The notes: a model not told the origin generated them from the sequence alone. 64,000 bases of DNA from Kribbella italica (GCF_014205135.1 NZ_JACHMY010000001.1:1-64000), one strand, 5' to 3'; positions 17,184-26,234 are shown, counted from the first letter of the stretch. Numbers and translations are program-made.

Positions 17184-20100
17184 CTACAGGATCGTCTGTG
17201 CATCAGCGGATGTGCGTCCGATCTCCGGTGCGCTATATGCGCGAAGATCCTCCGTGCTGTTGACAGCGGCTCGGAGCTTGCCACTGAGGCGAGACCGGAT
17301 CAGTGACTGCTCAAGTTCGCGGGCTGGTGGTACGGCGCCGAGCGGCTCGGCGCCGCGTACGCCGTACCTTTCGCGGTAGGCGGCGACCTCGCGGACGAGC
17401 ACATGAAACTCCTCGAGTGTTCGCCCGGTCAGCCCCTCCTTCAGGGCCTCATGCCAGGGCGCGGCCTTCTGTTCCGCCTGTTCGACCAGCCAATCGGCGC
17501 GTTGGGAGATGAGGGTTTCGAGTTCGCGGAGTGGTGCGGTGAAGGCCGGGTCGGTAATGGTTGCTGTTGGGCGGACGAGCCCGGCGATGAGTGGCTGGGG
17601 CTGTGCTCGGCGGTGGTCGGTTGGGCTTGCGAGGCGTTCGACTCGGGCGTGGAGGACGGCGGCGAGGTCGCGGGCGTTGTCGAGGTTGGCTTGGGTTACG
17701 GCTTTGTGGAAAGTCGTCTTTGGGTCGAGGCCGGCGGCTTCGGCTCGGCGCAGGGCGGCGAGGAGGGGGCCGTAGGCGGAGGAGGCTCGCAGTTCTGCGC
17801 GGGCGCTGGCGTCGAGAGCGGAAGAGTCGATGGTGGCGCGGTAGCGCTGCCCGGCGGCGATTTGACAGAGATGTTCGTGGATGGGGACTAGTTGGCGGAG
17901 GTTGGTGGCGTTGTCGAGTTCGCCCTGCATGGTTTCGTGGGCTGACTTCTCGATGCCTTCTTGTTCGAGGACCGTGGCCAGGACCTCGTACATGCTTTCG
18001 CGGGTCTGTGGTTCGTGGAGATCGCCGGCCGGTTCGTGGGTGGCGATGTAGGCGTTGTTAGCCTTGCGGCCGCGGGTCATGCCGACGTAGAGGAGTGGGC
18101 GGGTCATGCGTTCGGTGACGACGAGGTGGGCTGTGTCGACGGTGATGCCTTGAGCTCGGTGGACGGTGGTGGCATAGGCGAGTTCGACGGAGTTCGCGAC
18201 GTAGGCCGCGGGCAGGGTGATGGTTTGGTGGTCGGTGTCTTCGACGGTTAGGGAGCCGTCGGCCCAGCGGCGTATGACGTTCCAGGTGCTGCCGTTGCGG
18301 ACGAAGTTGTTGTTGCCGTAGGTGAGGTGGCGATTGTTGAGGCGGGTGACGATGCGGTCGCCGACGCCGGCTTGGTTGCCGTCGTGGAGCGGGAGGCCGT
18401 TGGGTTCGACCTCTCCGGCGGTGATGCGGTCCAAGCGGGCGCGGGCGTTGAGGCGGATCACGGTGGCGTTGTCGGCGGCGATCAAGAGGCTCGTGAGGCT
18501 GCTGCGGGTGTCTGAGAGCCACGCGCGGTAGGCGTTGATCTCGCCTTCGTCCGGTGTGCCGGCGGTGAGCCGTTTGTGGTCGTCGTAGGTTTGGATGACG
18601 CCGAGGTCGCCTGCGCGGAGTTCGAGGCTGGCGTCGGGTTCCCAGTCGTCGGTGAATCGCCAGACCTCCTGGAGACTCGCAGCCTCAGTTTCCATGGAGA
18701 CAAGGCGGAATGCGCCGCCGGTGTCGACGGCACTGAGCTGGGCGTCGTCGCCGACCAGGAGGAGTTTCGCTCCGGCCTTGGAGGTCTCGCGGGCGAGGGT
18801 AGCCAGTTCCATGGTGCCGGCCATGGAGGCTTCGTCGACGATGACGAGTTGGTTGGGGTGGAATCGCCAGCGGTCGGCTTCGGCGCGGAGTGCGGCGAGG
18901 CTGGTGAGGATGCGTTGCTGGCGGCGTTTGCGGCGGAGGCGTTCGGCGATTCTTGCTGCTCGTTCGAGGTTGGCGATGCGTTGGTTGCGTTGTTCGGCGC
19001 CGAGGCCGACGGCTTCGTGGACCCATTTGGCGAGGTTGTCGGTCGGGATGCCCAGACTGCCCGAGAGTACGTCGGCGGCTGTGCTGGATGGCGCGATGCC
19101 GATGACCGATGACGGGCCGTGTGTTGTCTGCCAGGCTTTGCGGAGTCCGGCGAGGAGGCTGGTTTTGCCAGCACCTGCCGGTCCGACGAGGGCTTCCAGG
19201 CGCTGCCCGCTCTCGAGCAGTCGCGTGAGAGCTTTGCGTCGGTCGGTGCTCAATCCCGAGACGCCTTCGACCGTTGTCGACGCGGTCGGGCCGGTCCGGT
19301 CCTGGGCGAGGTCCAGCAGCAGACGCTCTGCGCCGAGTACGACAGGGGACGTGAAGATCGCGCCGTTGTGGATCCGGTAGATGCTCTCGCCTTCGACGCG
19401 CTCGCCGGGCAGATTGACGATTTCGCCGGGGGTGAGGCTGATGGAGTGGTGTTCTGCCCTGTCGGCGATGGCCTCCAGGGTGTCCAGCCGGTCCTTCGTT
19501 GTTGCGAGGCGTAGGAGGCGGGTCTGCCGTGCGGCCTCGGCCAGGATGTTCCAGCGGGTCCAAGTGGCGCGCCTCGCTTGAAGGGCGAGAACGACCGTGG
19601 CGCCATAGGCGTCCAGCGTCTCTGGGCTGAGGTCTGCGTGCGTCAGGAGACGGTCTGGGACGTCGGTCAGGCAGTCGGCAAGGGCGGTTCTGGCGTTGGT
19701 GCCGAGAGCGACATCTGCGCGTCGTCTCCAGTCGACCATCAGGTCGGCGAGCGGCTTGGCGAGATGCTTGGGTGGGCGGTTCATCAGGGTCGCCTGCTGC
19801 CTCAGCGCGTACATCTCTTGCCGTGAAGGAGCGCTAGCGCGTCGCGAGAGCAGTAGCTCGAGGTTCGACTCGATCTGTTCGGTTCGCGAGGAGAATTCAC
19901 GCAGCAGATCGTCGGGGACTCCGGTGATCTCGAAGCCGGGATTGCGTTGCTCGCCGCGGTCTCGAAGGTCCCAGTCCACACCCAGCCGGCGCGTCAGGCC
20001 GTCCGCGAGCAGGACGTTGTGGATCTCCGACATCGCGACCGCGGAGCTGAACAAGACCCGGCCGTCCAGCGTTTTCCACTGGCCGTCCTTGCTCTGGACC

Positions 20101-20783
20101 CGGTTGGCGATGACCAGATGGGTGTGGAGTTGGGGATCGCCGCTTCGGGTGTCCCAGTGGTCGAAGGCGGTCGCGATGACGCCTCGGGTATCGATCTGGG
20201 CGATGCCGCCGTCGCCGGTGCGGGTGAAGACGGCCTGGTCTTGGATCAGGTCGAGGACGTCTTGGACGGCGTCGTAGTGCGCGGCCGCGACCTGCTCCTT
20301 CACGCCGACATCGGCTGTTGCCCAGAGCGCGGATACGGACTTGGCGGGGGAGAAGGTGATGTCGAATCCGGCCACCGCCTGTCGGGCTCGTACGCGAGCT
20401 TCAGTACGTCGTACTTCGGTGATAGCTACCGCTAGATCGGCCTCGGAGAGATCTGCGGGCAGGTCGGCGATGCGAGATTGAACCCTCTCTTCCAGGGAAC
20501 GGTAGACACGAAAGGGCCGGCCGAGTTGCTTGCCGTCGACGGGGTCTTGCGCACGTCCGAAGAGCGCTGCCATCTGCTCCTCGGTGACTTCGTCTCCGGC
20601 CTTGATCTGTCCTTGTCCGAGACCGGGCAGGCCGCGACCAGCCCATCGGCCTGGTGGATAGCCGTCGGCAACGTAGTACGCGGTCAAAGGGGTCGCCATC
20701 CGGCGGTCGACGTCCGCGGCGGCGATGTGCTTGATGAGGTACTTGTAGCCGTCGCCGGCACTCAGTCGGTGGATACTCAACAC
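17184..20783 (-). CDS. MobF-family conjugative relaxase with helicase domain (TrwC/TraI-like)
   Basis: This 1199-residue protein should nick the transfer origin and unwind DNA for conjugation. The N-terminal relaxase domain (residues 1-300) has candidate catalytic tyrosines Tyr13 and Tyr15 and the metal-binding His triad His209 (FDHWD), His220 and His222 (QLHTHLVIANR). The middle carries a RecD-like helicase: Walker A GPAGAGKTSLL near residue 545, Walker B VIVDEASM, and C-terminal motif ATTVHRAQGITVDTAHLVV with YVGMTRGR. The length is normal for the family, and the frame is intact. Its GTG overlaps the upstream zinc-finger gene by 7 bases. No type IV coupling protein is seen nearby, so the element may be mobilisable rather than self-transmissible. 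Confidence 0.93.
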   Translation of the reverse strand: MLSIHRLSAGDGYKYLIKHIAAADVDRRMATPLTAYYVADGYPPGRWAGRGLPGLGQGQIKAGDEVTEEQMAALFGRAQDPVDGKQLGRPFRVYRSLEERVQSRIADLPADLSEADLAVAITEVRRTEARVRARQAVAGFDITFSPAKSVSALWATADVGVKEQVAAAHYDAVQDVLDLIQDQAVFTRTGDGGIAQIDTRGVIATAFDHWDTRSGDPQLHTHLVIANRVQSKDGQWKTLDGRVLFSSAVAMSEIHNVLLADGLTRRLGVDWDLRDRGEQRNPGFEITGVPDDLLREFSSRTEQIESNLELLLSRRASAPSRQEMYALRQQATLMNRPPKHLAKPLADLMVDWRRRADVALGTNARTALADCLTDVPDRLLTHADLSPETLDAYGATVVLALQARRATWTRWNILAEAARQTRLLRLATTKDRLDTLEAIADRAEHHSISLTPGEIVNLPGERVEGESIYRIHNGAIFTSPVVLGAERLLLDLAQDRTGPTASTTVEGVSGLSTDRRKALTRLLESGQRLEALVGPAGAGKTSLLAGLRKAWQTTHGPSSVIGIAPSSTAADVLSGSLGIPTDNLAKWVHEAVGLGAEQRNQRIANLERAARIAERLRRKRRQQRILTSLAALRAEADRWRFHPNQLVIVDEASMAGTMELATLARETSKAGAKLLLVGDDAQLSAVDTGGAFRLVSMETEAASLQEVWRFTDDWEPDASLELRAGDLGVIQTYDDHKRLTAGTPDEGEINAYRAWLSDTRSSLTSLLIAADNATVIRLNARARLDRITAGEVEPNGLPLHDGNQAGVGDRIVTRLNNRHLTYGNNNFVRNGSTWNVIRRWADGSLTVEDTDHQTITLPAAYVANSVELAYATTVHRAQGITVDTAHLVVTERMTRPLLYVGMTRGRKANNAYIATHEPAGDLHEPQTRESMYEVLATVLEQEGIEKSAHETMQGELDNATNLRQLVPIHEHLCQIAAGQRYRATIDSSALDASARAELRASSAYGPLLAALRRAEAAGLDPKTTFHKAVTQANLDNARDLAAVLHARVERLASPTDHRRAQPQPLIAGLVRPTATITDPAFTAPLRELETLISQRADWLVEQAEQKAAPWHEALKEGLTGRTLEEFHVLVREVAAYRERYGVRGAEPLGAVPPARELEQSLIRSRLSGKLRAAVNSTEDLRAYSAPEIGRTSADAQTIL

Positions 20784-21157
20784 TCTGACGACCGAGAAGT
20801 CCGGTTCTGCAGCTCCTGGCGGAGGAGCGAGTTCAGCAGTTGCAGGCGGTCGACCTGTGCCGCGATCGAGTCGATTGCCTCAAGCAATAGACGCAGATCC
20901 GCTGCTGGGTAGAGCGGGCTACCAAGCCCGGCAGAGATGACCGCTCGGCGAAGATACCGAAGGTTGCGCCGCAGCGAGTCAACCGCCTGGCCACCTGGCG
21001 AGTCGATGTCTTTCCGTCGACGCCAGGCTCGGAGACGGCACGGATCTGAGCAGAACCGGTGGTCGGATCGCCGCCGCGAAAAGGGGGCACCGCAGTCCGA
21101 GCATGTAGCCGACAGCTGGGCAATGTGGCCGGCTGGGGTGGGGGAGCGGTCGCGCAT
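20777..21157 (-). CDS. Small zinc-ribbon protein encoded upstream of the relaxase
   Basis: This 126-residue protein has an N-terminal zinc finger (CSDCGAPF ... HRFCSDPCRLRAWRRRK) with four Cys and a very basic end. A helical C-terminal half follows (AIDSIAAQVDRLQLLNSLLRQEL), probably coiled coil. I chose ATG 21157; the frame is open further upstream to 21226. The stop overlaps the relaxase start, so the two are co-translated. A DNA-binding accessory role at the transfer origin is plausible from position alone; the family is not named. Confidence 0.75.
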   Translation of the reverse strand: MRDRSPTPAGHIAQLSATCSDCGAPFSRRRSDHRFCSDPCRLRAWRRRKDIDSPGGQAVDSLRRNLRYLRRAVISAGLGSPLYPAADLRLLLEAIDSIAAQVDRLQLLNSLLRQELQNRTSRSSEC

Positions 21158-21378
21158 GTTGAGTTCAACGGCCCGCGCCGAGTGCGCCGGCCCGCCGTTT
21201 CGGCCGCTGAAACGCCTTGAATGCAAGAAGTGTGTCGGTGATGCTCCCCTTCCCGCCGGGACGGGTTCTCATCACTTCGCACACCGAGCTCTGACTGACG
21301 CGCCGCCCAACTCGGTCGACACCGCCTGTGCAGCCGACGTCATCGGCAACCGTTGAGCAGGGGAGATCGGTTCTGGGG

Positions 21379-21421
21379 CCGCGTGGGGTGCGGCCTGCTC
21401 GGCAGAACGCACCCCACGCGG
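21379..21421. repeat. 14-base perfect inverted repeat, candidate transfer-origin or terminator hairpin
   Basis: CCGCGTGGGGTGCG (21379-21392) and CGCACCCCACGCGG (21408-21421) form a perfect 14-base-pair stem with a 15-base loop. It sits in the only intergenic gap of the mobile element, between divergent gene blocks. That is where an oriT would lie; it has no T-run, so it is not a typical terminator. Confidence 0.6.
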
Positions 21422-21439
21422 TGATGGGCGGCCGGCGAG

Positions 21440-21448
21440 TTATCCACA
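21440..21448 (+). promoter_or_regulatory. Consensus DnaA box
   Basis: TTATCCACA matches the DnaA-binding consensus exactly and lies 19 bases after the inverted repeat. A single box is weak evidence for a replication origin, but its position between mobile-element gene blocks makes it notable. Confidence 0.5.
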
Positions 21449-21517
21449 GATTTCTGAACCGTCGCCCGCGGTCCCCACGAACCGGCCAATCCTGTTGGTG
21501 ACGAAAGGGAGAACACC

Positions 21518-21865
21518 TTGAACAACACGATGGCAGGCGACGACCAGCAGCGGTCAGAGGTCGTCGAGCTCGTGACTCGAGCCGAGGCGAGCGTCGAGGT
21601 ACTGGAGAATACGGCGCCGAACGGGTCGTGGGCGATGACAGCCTTCAGTCGCTACCGCGTTTGCGAGCTTCTGGGCGTGACGCCGTACCAGCCGTACGCC
21701 GGTGACTCGACTGACGACCCGGCCGGCCTCTTCGAGGAAGCGGCTGGCCTCGTTGACCAGTTCGAAGTGTCGATCGAGGGGCTGAGCTGGCGGTTGGCGC
21801 TCGCGGACGCGCTGCGGTCCGCAGCGAAGGACATCCGGATGGTCGCGGATGCGCGCGAGGTATGA
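21518..21865 (+). CDS. Hypothetical protein of the mobile element
   Basis: This protein of about 115 residues is acidic and mostly helical, with no motif I recognise. TTG 21518 is preceded by GAAAGGGAG at a good distance; ATG 21530 is the alternative. Its end overlaps the next gene by 17 bases. It is the first gene of the rightward block that includes the ArdC-like protein and the excisionase. Confidence 0.7.
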   Translation: MNNTMAGDDQQRSEVVELVTRAEASVEVLENTAPNGSWAMTAFSRYRVCELLGVTPYQPYAGDSTDDPAGLFEEAAGLVDQFEVSIEGLSWRLALADALRSAAKDIRMVADAREV

Positions 21866-23216
21866 AGATCTGCTGACAGTGGCGCGGCGCAGGGCGGAGG
21901 ACTCCGCGGGCAGAGTGAGCACAGATCCAGTGCAAGGTGCGGCGGGGTGGACTGCCGTACTGGCTGCGACTCGTCGACAGATGACCTGGCTCAGATTCGA
22001 GCTGAGGATTCCCGATGCCGGGAAGCCACCATCGCACGGCGACCCGGCGCTGATGGCTGTCGCACAAGCTCTGGGCGCCGCCTCAGATCTGCTTGCGGGT
22101 CAAGACGCTGTCACTGCGGCAGTGCTCGACGATCGGGAGGCGCTCGTCGCAGCCCGTGCAGCGGTGGCGAACATCGCTTCGATCGCTGCAGGGTCGGCGC
22201 TGGGCGCGATGACGTCGGTCGCCAAACGTCGTCGTACCGTCGAGCAGCGCTCTCTGGCCAGGCAGTTGCGATTCGCGCGGCGGGAGCTGGAATCTATTGT
22301 CGCTCAGCAGAACGGGCATGTGCTCGGCGCGTTGGGGGGATTGACGGCGGGCATGCCGGCCAGCGGCACCAACATCTGGGAACAGATCGCCTACGCAGCC
22401 GCGCACTGGGAGCGTCTGAACGATGAAGTGCCAGCGCGGAGCCTTCTGACCAGGGATCTCCGGTCGGTCACTGCGCAGATCCGTACTGCGGCTGGACATG
22501 GTCGCTACCTCGTCAGAGCAGTGGGTTCCTCTGCAGAGCGACTCGGGTTCGGAGACGCGACGATCTTGCGGCTGAGGAGAGCGAACACGGCGTTGCGACG
22601 GAGTGATGCGAGCTCGATCCGAACGGCCGCCGCTTGGAGTCGCAACGTCTCTGATCTGGGAGGAGTCACGACAGTTCCGGGAGAGGTCGCTTTCAGCGAG
22701 CTGCACGAGGCCGTACGGCGTGCGATCGGAGGCCCTGGAGGCGCACTCCGGCCAGCTGAGGAATTGGTCCTGGATCGGTGGGCGGCAGGCGCGTTGCTCG
22801 AGGCGGCCGATGAGCTTGTCCACTCAGCACATCAGGTTGCCCTACTACAGCGTCGAGCTGTGTTCGACCTCGTCATGACAGGACGGCTGTTCATTCCCCG
22901 TCTCCACGCAGTCCGGCTGGATCCGGCGTACCGGCAGCTCACTGCCGCACCGGTAGGCAAGCGCCAGCGGACTTGGGTGCGGGCCGAGCGAATCGACCTC
23001 GTGCCTGAGCTGACGGAGTCGCTGGCATCAGTGACGGAGCTGCTCGGCGAAGCGGCGCTGGTGTGCAGGCAGCTCGCGGACACGGATGATGAGCGCCGGC
23101 CGACACGGCTGGCGGCTCCGACCAAGCCTGGCAGCCCGGATCGGAGTCGGAAGCGTCGAGCTGTGACGTCAGGCGCCGATCAACCCGACACGAGTCCGGC
23201 CGTTGAGCTGCCATGA
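21849..23216 (+). CDS. Hypothetical 455-residue helical protein of the mobile element
   Basis: I do not recognise this protein. It is largely alpha-helical, rich in Ala, Arg, Leu and Glu, with no signal peptide or clear membrane segment. A small Gly/Ala-rich stretch lies at HVLGALGGLTAGMPASGTN and the C-terminal tail is basic and low-complexity. It is translated in overlap with the genes on both sides (17 bases with the previous, ATGA with the ArdC-like gene), so it belongs to the same operon. A structural or DNA-processing role in mobilisation is possible but unproven. Confidence 0.75.
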   Translation: MRARYEDLLTVARRRAEDSAGRVSTDPVQGAAGWTAVLAATRRQMTWLRFELRIPDAGKPPSHGDPALMAVAQALGAASDLLAGQDAVTAAVLDDREALVAARAAVANIASIAAGSALGAMTSVAKRRRTVEQRSLARQLRFARRELESIVAQQNGHVLGALGGLTAGMPASGTNIWEQIAYAAAHWERLNDEVPARSLLTRDLRSVTAQIRTAAGHGRYLVRAVGSSAERLGFGDATILRLRRANTALRRSDASSIRTAAAWSRNVSDLGGVTTVPGEVAFSELHEAVRRAIGGPGGALRPAEELVLDRWAAGALLEAADELVHSAHQVALLQRRAVFDLVMTGRLFIPRLHAVRLDPAYRQLTAAPVGKRQRTWVRAERIDLVPELTESLASVTELLGEAALVCRQLADTDDERRPTRLAAPTKPGSPDRSRKRRAVTSGADQPDTSPAVELP

Positions 23217-24226
23217 ACGTTGCAGATTCAGGAACCACAGGAGGCGCCTCGTCCACGGTTGATTCGTTGCACGAGCTGCTCATCGAGGAAATCCGAAAAC
23301 TCCGAACGGCGGACGACTGGAAGCGATGGCTCAAGACCGCGGCGGCCTTCCACGAGTACAGCTTCAGGAACGCGATCCTGATCGCGGCACAGCGACCGGA
23401 CGCGACCCTGGTCGGTGGCTGGAGCACGTGGAAGCACCTCGGCCGGAACGTGTCGAAGGGGGAGAAGGCGATCCGGGTCTTCGCACCGGTCTTCTCGCGG
23501 TCGAAGAAGGTGGTCGACGACAAGGGCGCGACCGCCAGGCGGGTCGATCTCGAGCTGGCAGACGACTCGGAGACGGCGAAGAAGCGCTCTGGTCGACGGC
23601 TGGTCGGCTTTCGCGTCGCGTACGTCTGGGATGTGTCGCAGACGAACGGCGAGCCGTTGCCGAAGCCGCCCGCTTCTGCGCAACTCGTTGGTCCGGCGCC
23701 GACAGGACTGTGGGAGGGGTTGGCGACGTGCGTCGAGGGTGAGGGATTCCGTCTCTCGGTGGGACCGACCGGGCGAGCGGGTCGTGACGGCTTCACGGAT
23801 TTCGAGGCGCGGCGGATCGTGATCTCAGACTCGCTCGGTGAGGCTGCCTCGGTGTCAGCCTTGGCGCACGAAGTCGCGCACATGAGGATGCACGATCCCG
23901 ATGCTGTCGCGTCGTCCGGCAGCGTGATGTGCCGAGGGATGCGAGAGGTCGAGGCCGAGTCGGTCGCCTTCATCCTCCTGGCCCATCACGGTCTGGAAAC
24001 CGATGGCGACAGCTTCCCGTATGTCGCGGGCTGGGCTGCCTCGGTCGACAAGGCGGCGCCGGAGCGGGTAGTGCAGAGGAGCGGCGAGCGAGTTCTGCGG
24101 ATGGCGCGGGAGCTGATCGATCTGACCTCGCAGTACCGGGCTCTCGTCGGCCGAAGGCCGCCGACTAGACATCTGACTGCAGTGCCCGATGCTGCGTCGC
24201 CGGCGCCAGATGGTCCGGGGTTCTAA
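23213..24226 (+). CDS. ArdC-like antirestriction / ssDNA-binding protein with zincin domain
   Basis: This 337-residue protein has an N-terminal ArdC-type domain (SFRNAILIAAQRPDATLVGG, then WKHLGRNVSKGEKAIRVFAP). A C-terminal metallopeptidase-like domain has the HExxH motif His219-Glu220-x2-His223 (ALAHEVAHMRMH) and a downstream Glu-rich helix REVEAESVAFIL that could supply the third zinc ligand. ArdC proteins are carried by mobile DNA and protect incoming single strands from host restriction. The ATG overlaps the stop of the previous gene, so it belongs to the element's rightward operon. Confidence 0.88.
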   Translation: MNVADSGTTGGASSTVDSLHELLIEEIRKLRTADDWKRWLKTAAAFHEYSFRNAILIAAQRPDATLVGGWSTWKHLGRNVSKGEKAIRVFAPVFSRSKKVVDDKGATARRVDLELADDSETAKKRSGRRLVGFRVAYVWDVSQTNGEPLPKPPASAQLVGPAPTGLWEGLATCVEGEGFRLSVGPTGRAGRDGFTDFEARRIVISDSLGEAASVSALAHEVAHMRMHDPDAVASSGSVMCRGMREVEAESVAFILLAHHGLETDGDSFPYVAGWAASVDKAAPERVVQRSGERVLRMARELIDLTSQYRALVGRRPPTRHLTAVPDAASPAPDGPGF

Positions 24227-24228
24227 AG

Positions 24229-24615
24229 GTGGGCGGGAGCGAGAGAGTTGCGGCGCTGCAGCGAGCGCGGCAGCGGCAGGCGCGCATCGAGACAGCGACG
24301 GGGCGTGCAGTTCGGGCTCGGGCTGCGCTGGAGCGGGCGAACCGCTCACGAGCGCTAGCGATCCAGCGTCACGACGAGAAGGTGGTGGAGGCGGAGATAG
24401 CTTCCGTACGGGAGGCCGTCGAGCTCTCCAAGGTGTGCGGATCCGTCGAGGCGGCTGCGGAGATCCTTGGCTTGTCTCAGCGCGACCTGCGTCGACTGTT
24501 GAAGTCCGACGTGCGGGAGCCGCATGTTCAGAAGAGGCCTGTGCCGCGCCGAACCGTTCGGCGCGGCACGGGGACCGCCGAGGAGGGAGGTGAGGATGAG
24601 CGACCCGAAGCATGA
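24229..24615 (+). CDS. Hypothetical protein with C-terminal helix-turn-helix-like segment
   Basis: This protein of 128 residues has a long charged helical N-terminus and a segment GSVEAAAEILGLSQRDLRRLL that resembles a helix-turn-helix. Its GTG start follows the previous stop by two bases. The last third of the gene contains a 13-base-pair hairpin and the ribosome binding site of the excisionase gene, which begins inside it. Confidence 0.65.
   Translation: MGGSERVAALQRARQRQARIETATGRAVRARAALERANRSRALAIQRHDEKVVEAEIASVREAVELSKVCGSVEAAAEILGLSQRDLRRLLKSDVREPHVQKRPVPRRTVRRGTGTAEEGGEDERPEA
24541..24569. repeat. 13-base perfect hairpin inside coding sequence, before the excisionase
   Basis: GTGCCGCGCCGAA and TTCGGCGCGGCAC pair perfectly around a three-base loop. 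The hairpin ends about 20 bases before the excisionase ribosome binding site. It lacks a T-run. It could modulate translation or read-through into the excisionase gene. Confidence 0.6.
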
Positions 24616-24802
24616 GCCCCTGTGGAGTATCGACCGAGTCTCGGCGTACTTGGGCATTCCCAAGTGGACACTCTACGGATGGCGGAAGAGCAAATACGGG
24701 CCGCCGGCCAGCCGGATGGGACGCCACCTTCGGTACGACCCTGCCGACGTGATCGCTTGGAAAGAACAGCAGAAGGATCCGGTGGAGAAGGCTCCGCAGT
24801 GA
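24596..24802 (+). CDS. xis: Excisionase-type helix-turn-helix protein
   Basis: This 68-residue protein is a compact winged helix of the excisionase/AlpA kind: LWSIDRVSAYLGIPKWTLYGWR, then KYGPPASRMGRHLRYDPADVIAWKEQQ. I chose ATG 24596 because a very strong AGGAGGGAGGTGAGG precedes it. Excisionases steer the partner integrase towards excision. Normally the integrase gene follows directly, but here a convergent primase-like gene follows instead and the only integrase in the window is 29 kb away. Confidence 0.85.
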   Translation: MSDPKHEPLWSIDRVSAYLGIPKWTLYGWRKSKYGPPASRMGRHLRYDPADVIAWKEQQKDPVEKAPQ

Positions 24803-25423
24803 TCAACGCAGCGCTCTGGAGATGATCACTGGTAGACGCCGGTACGGCGCGTTCGCCGCGCTCCAGTCGGTGGTTGCGAGGACTGATCGAATAGCGTCTG
24901 CCGCATCGCTCACCTGCCAGTTGGTCAGGTTCGGCGGAACGAGCCAGCGATACCGGTCGGCGTCCTCGCCTTCTGTACCGGGCGCCGCGATCCACGCGGA
25001 CGATCCGCCGATGACGTCGCCGCCTACCGCAGCGGCGTCACCGTGCGAGATGCCACCGGGTTTCAGGAAGAACTGCCACATCTTGGTAGAGCGGGCAAAG
25101 GCCGTGGGGCAATCGGTGCCGAGGACCTGGTGCAGGTGGGAGCCGTACGAGGCAGGGAGACGGAGAACGTCGAACGGTTGGGTGACGAGCGCGATCGCCC
25201 ATCCAGCGGTTCCCCAATGCCGGTCGGCGTCCCGGCCGCGGGTGATCAGTACGGGGGGACGGAGCGTGATATGAGGTTCCGTGCAATCGCGAAGAGGGCA
25301 GATGCAGCGGCCGTCCCGGCGTACCGCCAACCGCGCTACAGGCCATCCCTTGGCCGCGAAGCGAGTAGCCTCACGGCGGATGCGAAGCGCCTGCTGCTCT
25401 GCGGACCGGAAGAGGCTAGCCAC
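24803..25423 (-). CDS. Primase/polymerase N-terminal-like protein
   Basis: This 206-residue protein resembles the short actinobacterial proteins annotated as bifunctional DNA primase/polymerase N-terminal domain. It has the AAKGWPVARLAV opening, a Cys-rich part CICPLRDC, WAIALVTQPFDVLRLP in the centre, and KMWQFFLKPGG later. The acidic catalytic residues of true primases are not evident, so enzymatic activity is uncertain. It overlaps the methyltransferase gene by eight bases and is convergent with the excisionase gene, abutting it exactly. Confidence 0.6.
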   Translation of the reverse strand: MASLFRSAEQQALRIRREATRFAAKGWPVARLAVRRDGRCICPLRDCTEPHITLRPPVLITRGRDADRHWGTAGWAIALVTQPFDVLRLPASYGSHLHQVLGTDCPTAFARSTKMWQFFLKPGGISHGDAAAVGGDVIGGSSAWIAAPGTEGEDADRYRWLVPPNLTNWQVSDAADAIRSVLATTDWSAANAPYRRLPVIISRALR

Positions 25424-26234
25424 AGCGGGCTACCGCGAGCAGAAGCGAGCTGGTGTGAACGAGCTCGGGGTACTGGTCGGCGACCCGGCTGCACTCCAGC
25501 GCAGTTTGCAAGGGGTCAGGTGTGACGAGAGTGGACGGGAGCGCCTGGTCGGCGAAGTGCGCATCGATGAGGACCGCCAGCCAGCCTCCAGGCCCGGTGA
25601 GTCCGTGGATGTCGATGTTCGTCGCAACTTTCGACAGCTCGCTTCGCAGCTGTGGGACGCTGTGGTAGGTCGTCATCACGAGGCGGTCGTTGTCCGGACT
25701 GTAGCCTTCGGCAAGGATCTGACGGACGATTGCCCGGCGGTCCTGAAAGGTGTTCGCGAGTGCTGAGCCGACAAGGTTTGCGGCCCGGTTGATCGCGGTG
25801 ACGAAGATGAAACCACCGGGGCGAAGGACGCGGGCCGCCTCGCGGAGGGCTGCGACTCGACTGAATTCCGTTCTGAGGTGGTACATCGGTCCGCCCATCA
25901 GAACGGTGTCGAAGCTGTTGTCGTCCCAGGGCAGATGTCGAGACTCGCCCCGAACCGCATTCACTCCGGCAGCCCGGGCCTCGGCAACGTGGCGCTCGAG
26001 CGGATCGAGCAGGCGTACGTCGTACCCCTCGTCCTGCAACCAGGTCGCATGGGCTCCGGGCCCGCCGCCGATGTCAGCAATCGCCGCGGGTGGCGACGGT
26101 AGATAGCGCGCCAGGAACTCGCGCATTCGTTGGCGTTCGAGCTGTCCTTTGAGGTTTGCGTCGAAGCGCTGCGCTTCGTTGTAGCGGTAGGTGTAGTACT
26201 CCTCGAGTTGGCTCATGTTCTCGATGGACGTCAC
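25416..26234 (-). CDS. Class I SAM-dependent methyltransferase
   Basis: This 272-residue protein has methyltransferase motif I (IADIGGGPGAHATWLQDEG), motif II region VRLLDPLERHV, and the post-motif SFDTVLMGGPMYHL followed by EAARVLRPGGFIFV. The substrate is not indicated. I chose GTG 26234, behind AAGGA; ATG 26216 is possible. It lies just upstream of the primase-like gene, which starts inside its last codons. Confidence 0.88.
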   Translation of the reverse strand: MTSIENMSQLEEYYTYRYNEAQRFDANLKGQLERQRMREFLARYLPSPPAAIADIGGGPGAHATWLQDEGYDVRLLDPLERHVAEARAAGVNAVRGESRHLPWDDNSFDTVLMGGPMYHLRTEFSRVAALREAARVLRPGGFIFVTAINRAANLVGSALANTFQDRRAIVRQILAEGYSPDNDRLVMTTYHSVPQLRSELSKVATNIDIHGLTGPGGWLAVLIDAHFADQALPSTLVTPDPLQTALECSRVADQYPELVHTSSLLLAVARCG

